Source of the DNA: a bacterium
GTDB taxonomy: Bacteria; Vulcanimicrobiota; Xenobia; Xenobiales; JADMJV01
Length of the DNA stretch: 64,000 nucleotides
Reading direction: 5' to 3'
Assembly: GCA_018780265.1 (NCBI GenBank)
Contig: JADMJV010000015.1
Coordinates: 1 to 64,000, forward strand
The notes beneath the pieces were generated by a model. That model did not search any database and had not been told where the DNA came from. It saw only the letters and a list, made by a program, of their open reading frames with translations. This document shows, one piece after another, positions 61,010 through 64,000 of the stretch; within the stretch, counting starts at the first letter, position 1; each line of letters opens with the position of its first letter. A program made the translations under genes and the position numbers.

Positions 61010-63118
61010 TCACAGAGTTGCGTCACCCAGGCGCTGGATCAGGCTACGGGCGCTGTTGAGGGTGATCTGCTCGGCTACACTGAGACCGTCGCCTTCGCAG
61101 TTGGCCAACTCCCGCAAAAAGCGGTCGGGGTCGGGAAAAGTGCGCAGGTTCTGTTGCTCGGGGTTGCGCAGGTCGGCGCTGGCCACCCATTGGGGAGAGA
61201 GTCCGCGGTATTTGGCAATCTCTCGAAAGTCTTGCTGACTGAAATCGCTGGCGTAGTTGAGGCCCGGCTCGGCGGCCGGAGCGGGCTGCAGGGGCAGGGG
61301 CCGGGAGGGCAGTCGGGAGGCCAGGAATTCGGCCAGCCGGCGGCCGCGCACGGCCATTCCAGGGATGGCAGAGTCGGCGGCGGTGGTCAGGGCAGCCGAG
61401 GTGTTGCAGGCCAGATCGGGGCAGCGGGACGACACCAGCCCTTCGGTCAGCGGCTGGCCCACCAGACCTTGCTGTGGGTCGCTACAGATTTCCATCAGAC
61501 CCTGTTCCAACATTTGCTCCACCAGCGGCGTGTGGCGCAGCTCTTCGCGGTTGTAGCCGGTGGCGCTGATGATCATACGCACGTTGCTGGACACAGGCAG
61601 ATCGGTTTTCAGTCCCTGGGCGGCCCAATCGTTGCGGCGCTGACGCAGAGTGTCGCGCACTTTGGGGTTGGCAAAGGAGATTTCGGTGGTGCCATCGGCC
61701 TGGGGCGTCAGTGTGACCGACTTTTCGTCGAAATAGGCGCCCATCTCAAAAATCTGCATTCGTCCGGCGGCCTGCAGTTCCAGCAGCTGGATCATGGTGC
61801 GGGGAGTGATGGGGGTGCCGAAATTCTTGAAGCGTTCTAAGGAAGCTCTGCCAAAGTCGCGGTCATCAATAGCCTTTTCCAACACCACAGGATGGACGTT
61901 TTCCGAAGGGATCTGCACCTGGGCGGCTTCCAGTGGAGCCTTGGTAAAAAAGTCTACTTTCAGCGAGGGGTTTTGCGACAGCACCTCCAGCGCCCCCTTG
62001 ACCGCCGACTCACCGCTCCCCACCATGGCCACGTGGGCGCCAGCCGGGAGTTGGCGCAGGGCCAACTGCACCTCCGGCGTACCCAGCAGGCGGTCCGACA
62101 AAATCAAGCTGCGCGGGGCTCCCGTTAAGGCCTGATGGAGCTCCTCATTGTGGGCCACTCGGTCATAGTCTTCGCGAAGCAGCACATAACGTTCAGGGTT
62201 CTGGTCGGCCAGCTGCTGCAAAACGGGCATCATCTTCGAGTTGGCGCCGCCCGGGGTGACCAGGCCGGTGGCCATGACCACTTTGCGGGCATAGACTTTG
62301 TGTCCCCGGGCCGTTTCCAGGCAAAATTGCCCGTCTTGCCGCTTCAACGAGGTTACCGGGGCCTTTTCAATCAACATGGAATTGTCGGGTCCTGTGGCCA
62401 GATGGTCGGCCACCTCCACAAAGTGCTCAAACAGTTCGGCCCGGCCGGTGGGCAGGGTGCCGTCGTCGGGGGCGCCTTCTACCACTCCCAGAATCTCGTG
62501 CCCGGTTGCCTGCGCAAAAGACTCACGGCCATGGCGTGCGTGGGCCACAATCTGGCCCAGCCCGGCCGGCAGCCCGCAGCTGGTGACCTGGTCTTCGGCC
62601 GCATTACCTGTGCGGATCAGGCTGGACTGCTGGCGGTCGGTGCGAATGGAATGAACGGTCTGGGCGCCTCCATCGGAGAAGGCCTGACCGGCGAAACCGC
62701 CCTCTAAGGTCAAAACCTGCACGCCTTTTTGAGCCAGATGATAGGAGGTGGCCAGCCCGCCAGGTCCGGCGCCAATCACCACCACATCGGCAATCGGATG
62801 ACCGTCGGCGGCTTGATCCCAGCCCCGATCGGCAGCCATCAAATCGAGCGCCTTAGGGGACATGTAGTAGTTGCTGGTGCGAATCAGGCCGTCGGCCGAC
62901 TGATAGGGGGCCTCCTGAATGGCCTTCCAGTCGGCTTCCGGCAGGCGTTGGCGCAATTCGGTCAGGGGGGTGGCCTGGGTCAGGTCGCCCTTGGGATAGA
63001 GATAAACGTCCCGAAAACCGGCCACAAAAGGATCCTGGGTGGTTTTGTCCACCAGGTCGCTGACCGCTGTGGTGACCAGGCGGGGGGGAGGGAGATAGCC
63101 GTGTTGGGAGACCTGCAC
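61010..63118 (-). CDS. FAD/NAD(P)-dependent oxidoreductase
   Basis: 702 residues. The FAD-binding VVVIGAGPGGLATSYHLA is at 112-129, and an MVGSGESAVKGALE second dinucleotide site (around 370) supports a two-Rossmann flavoprotein similar to N-hydroxylating or other class B monooxygenases. The first 105 residues form a separate, polar region (LYPKGDLTQATPLTELRQ). No substrate can be named. GTG 63118 has TAGTCT exactly six bases upstream. Confidence 0.82.
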   Translation of the reverse strand: MQVSQHGYLPPPRLVTTAVSDLVDKTTQDPFVAGFRDVYLYPKGDLTQATPLTELRQRLPEADWKAIQEAPYQSADGLIRTSNYYMSPKALDLMAADRGWDQAADGHPIADVVVIGAGPGGLATSYHLAQKGVQVLTLEGGFAGQAFSDGGAQTVHSIRTDRQQSSLIRTGNAAEDQVTSCGLPAGLGQIVAHARHGRESFAQATGHEILGVVEGAPDDGTLPTGRAELFEHFVEVADHLATGPDNSMLIEKAPVTSLKRQDGQFCLETARGHKVYARKVVMATGLVTPGGANSKMMPVLQQLADQNPERYVLLREDYDRVAHNEELHQALTGAPRSLILSDRLLGTPEVQLALRQLPAGAHVAMVGSGESAVKGALEVLSQNPSLKVDFFTKAPLEAAQVQIPSENVHPVVLEKAIDDRDFGRASLERFKNFGTPITPRTMIQLLELQAAGRMQIFEMGAYFDEKSVTLTPQADGTTEISFANPKVRDTLRQRRNDWAAQGLKTDLPVSSNVRMIISATGYNREELRHTPLVEQMLEQGLMEICSDPQQGLVGQPLTEGLVSSRCPDLACNTSAALTTAADSAIPGMAVRGRRLAEFLASRLPSRPLPLQPAPAAEPGLNYASDFSQQDFREIAKYRGLSPQWVASADLRNPEQQNLRTFPDPDRFLRELANCEGDGLSVAEQITLNSARSLIQRLGDATL

Positions 63119-63124
63119 GATAAC

Positions 63125-63130
63125 AGACTA
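63125..63130 (-). promoter_or_regulatory. Leaderless -10 element of the FAD gene
   Basis: TAGTCT on the minus strand, six bases before GTG 63118. Confidence 0.55.
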
Positions 63131-63196
63131 GACCCCAGAACGGAAAAATCTCGGAAACGCCTGATCTTGATCAGAGCGTCCTGCCAGCCTTTGGGC

Positions 63197-63202
63197 TATT
63201 CT
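63197..63202 (+). promoter_or_regulatory. Leaderless -10 element of the 63209 gene
   Basis: TATTCT, six bases, then ATG 63209; divergent from the FAD gene promoter 66 bases away. Confidence 0.55.
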
Positions 63203-63208
63203 TGGCCC

Positions 63209-64000
63209 ATGAGCAAGTTTTGCAGCGCTTGTGGCCAGTCTCTTCCCGGCGATGGCCGCTTTTGTACGGGCTGCGGGCAGGCCGTCGAGCCTGCGGCGCA
63301 GCCGGACGTGGACGATGCCCTCTATTGGTCGGCCGAGTTTCCCCTGGTGACCAGTCGGTTTTTCTTGTGGGATATCTTCAAGTTTCTCTTCTTCACTTTT
63401 CTGGTGCTGCAGGTGGTCATGGTCTTCATGACTATAGCGGCCGGCGATAGTCCGGCGGATGCGCTCAAGTTTATCCCCATCTGGGGCATCGCCGTGGGGG
63501 GACTGGGAGTGCTGGTGTTGTTGGTTTCGCTGGTGGTGCTGGGCAATCGCTCGGGCGCAGTCTACCGCATGGACGACCAGGGCCTGGCCATGGTCAATCG
63601 CTCCAAGCTGACTCCCCTCAACGAGCTTTCGCAATGGCTGGGAGTGCTGTCGGGGAGTGGCCAGTTGTGGGCCAGTGGAGTGCTTGCCCAGGCCCAAGAG
63701 AAAATCTATATCAAGTGGAAGAGTGTTCACGCGGTGCGCGCCTATCCCTCGGACCGTGTGGTGGAGTTGAGTGATTCGTTTCATATGGCCATGCGCGTCT
63801 ACTGCCCGGCCGAGGTCTATCCAGAGGTGGTTCGTCAGGCCGAGGCCCAGGCGGCCAGAGCTTTGCAAGCGCGACAGGCTCAAGGTCAGTCTACTGGCAA
63901 AGGGGGGCTGGCCATCTTGGGCTGGCTGTTCCTCACTGTGCTGGCCACTCTGTTGGGGCTGTGCTGGGATCCCGAGGTCAACGACGTCGGTTTTATGGTG
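63209..64000 (+). CDS. Zinc-ribbon membrane protein, partial
   Basis: Open to the window end, at least 264 residues. The N-terminal double zinc ribbon CSACGQSLPGDG...CTGCG (residues 5-22) is followed by two transmembrane helices (about 52-70 and 90-110), a PH-like cytoplasmic region and another helix near 240. The family is not recognised. ATG 63209 is set by the leaderless promoter. The last part of the gene is beyond 64000. Confidence 0.75.
   Translation, partial: MSKFCSACGQSLPGDGRFCTGCGQAVEPAAQPDVDDALYWSAEFPLVTSRFFLWDIFKFLFFTFLVLQVVMVFMTIAAGDSPADALKFIPIWGIAVGGLGVLVLLVSLVVLGNRSGAVYRMDDQGLAMVNRSKLTPLNELSQWLGVLSGSGQLWASGVLAQAQEKIYIKWKSVHAVRAYPSDRVVELSDSFHMAMRVYCPAEVYPEVVRQAEAQAARALQARQAQGQSTGKGGLAILGWLFLTVLATLLGLCWDPEVNDVGFMV

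Noticed and set aside
63128..63883. 251-codon open frame on the minus strand
   Set aside because: It is antisense to the zinc-ribbon membrane gene, whose N-terminal motifs and leaderless promoter are convincing.
1..64000. CRISPR array, rRNA, transposase or prophage genes
   Set aside because: No regular spaced repeats, no rRNA-like sequence and no integrase, transposase or phage structural motif was seen.

Overview
The window is a GC-rich, densely coded bacterial chromosome segment. It has mixed-strand operons, a few decayed genes, and no rRNA, tRNA, CRISPR array or recognisable transposase. Lipoproteins with lipoboxes, prepilin-like proteins, periplasmic c-type haem and dCache-like sensor domains suggest an envelope with an outer membrane. 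The gene set is not close to any well-studied model. Long proteins without signal peptides but with polar proline-rich N-termini, together with many leaderless promoters, suggest a deep or candidate phylum (for example Eremiobacterota/Vulcanimicrobiota-like or Armatimonadota-like). That placement is an inference and is not proven here.

Layout. 1-7.6 kb: an MscS channel, an RluA-type pseudouridine synthase, an SRPBCC/alpha-beta hydrolase fusion and a membrane protein overlap in one operon, followed by malic enzyme and an HD protein. 7.6-9.9 kb (minus): zinc-ribbon and small proteins, and an APH-kinase/P-loop fusion. 9.9-13.8 kb: tandem universal stress protein, DUF2330 protein and a di-haem DHOR-type protein. 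13.9-19.1 kb: a small leaderless gene, a new-looking helical-repeat protein, a TerB-like protein, a proline-rich membrane protein, a GspF-like/zinc-ribbon protein and a DUF885 peptidase. 19.1-23.4 kb: divergent histidine kinase and REC-PAS-HK-REC hybrid. 23.4-30.1 kb: a glycosidase-like lipoprotein, a DUF4185-like propeller, a nucleotidyltransferase pair and a Big2/FG-GAP lipoprotein. 30.1-35.5 kb: a decayed patch, an unknown protein, a subtilase and a frameshifted Npt-type transporter. 35.5-39 kb: a four-domain NAD synthetase / 2OG-Fe dioxygenase / NMNAT / phosphoribosyltransferase protein. 39-43.8 kb: a duplicated segment split around an acyltransferase, with zwf-like and nucleotidyltransferase pseudogenes, a second subtilase and a subtilase remnant. 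43.8-50.5 kb: an EF-hand protein, a sirtuin and a three-gene prepilin cassette. 50.6-64 kb: hydrolase, phospholipase D, paired radical SAM, SPFH, HAD, MBL, M50 protease, FAD oxidoreductase and zinc-ribbon membrane genes.

Two themes stand out. First, NAD chemistry is concentrated here: the four-domain NAD-type enzyme with its adjacent nucleotide transporter, a sirtuin and an NAD-type malic enzyme. Second, at least twelve start codons are preceded by TANNNT exactly six bases upstream, which marks leaderless transcription, while internal operon genes use GGAGG-type ribosome binding sites or overlap the gene before.
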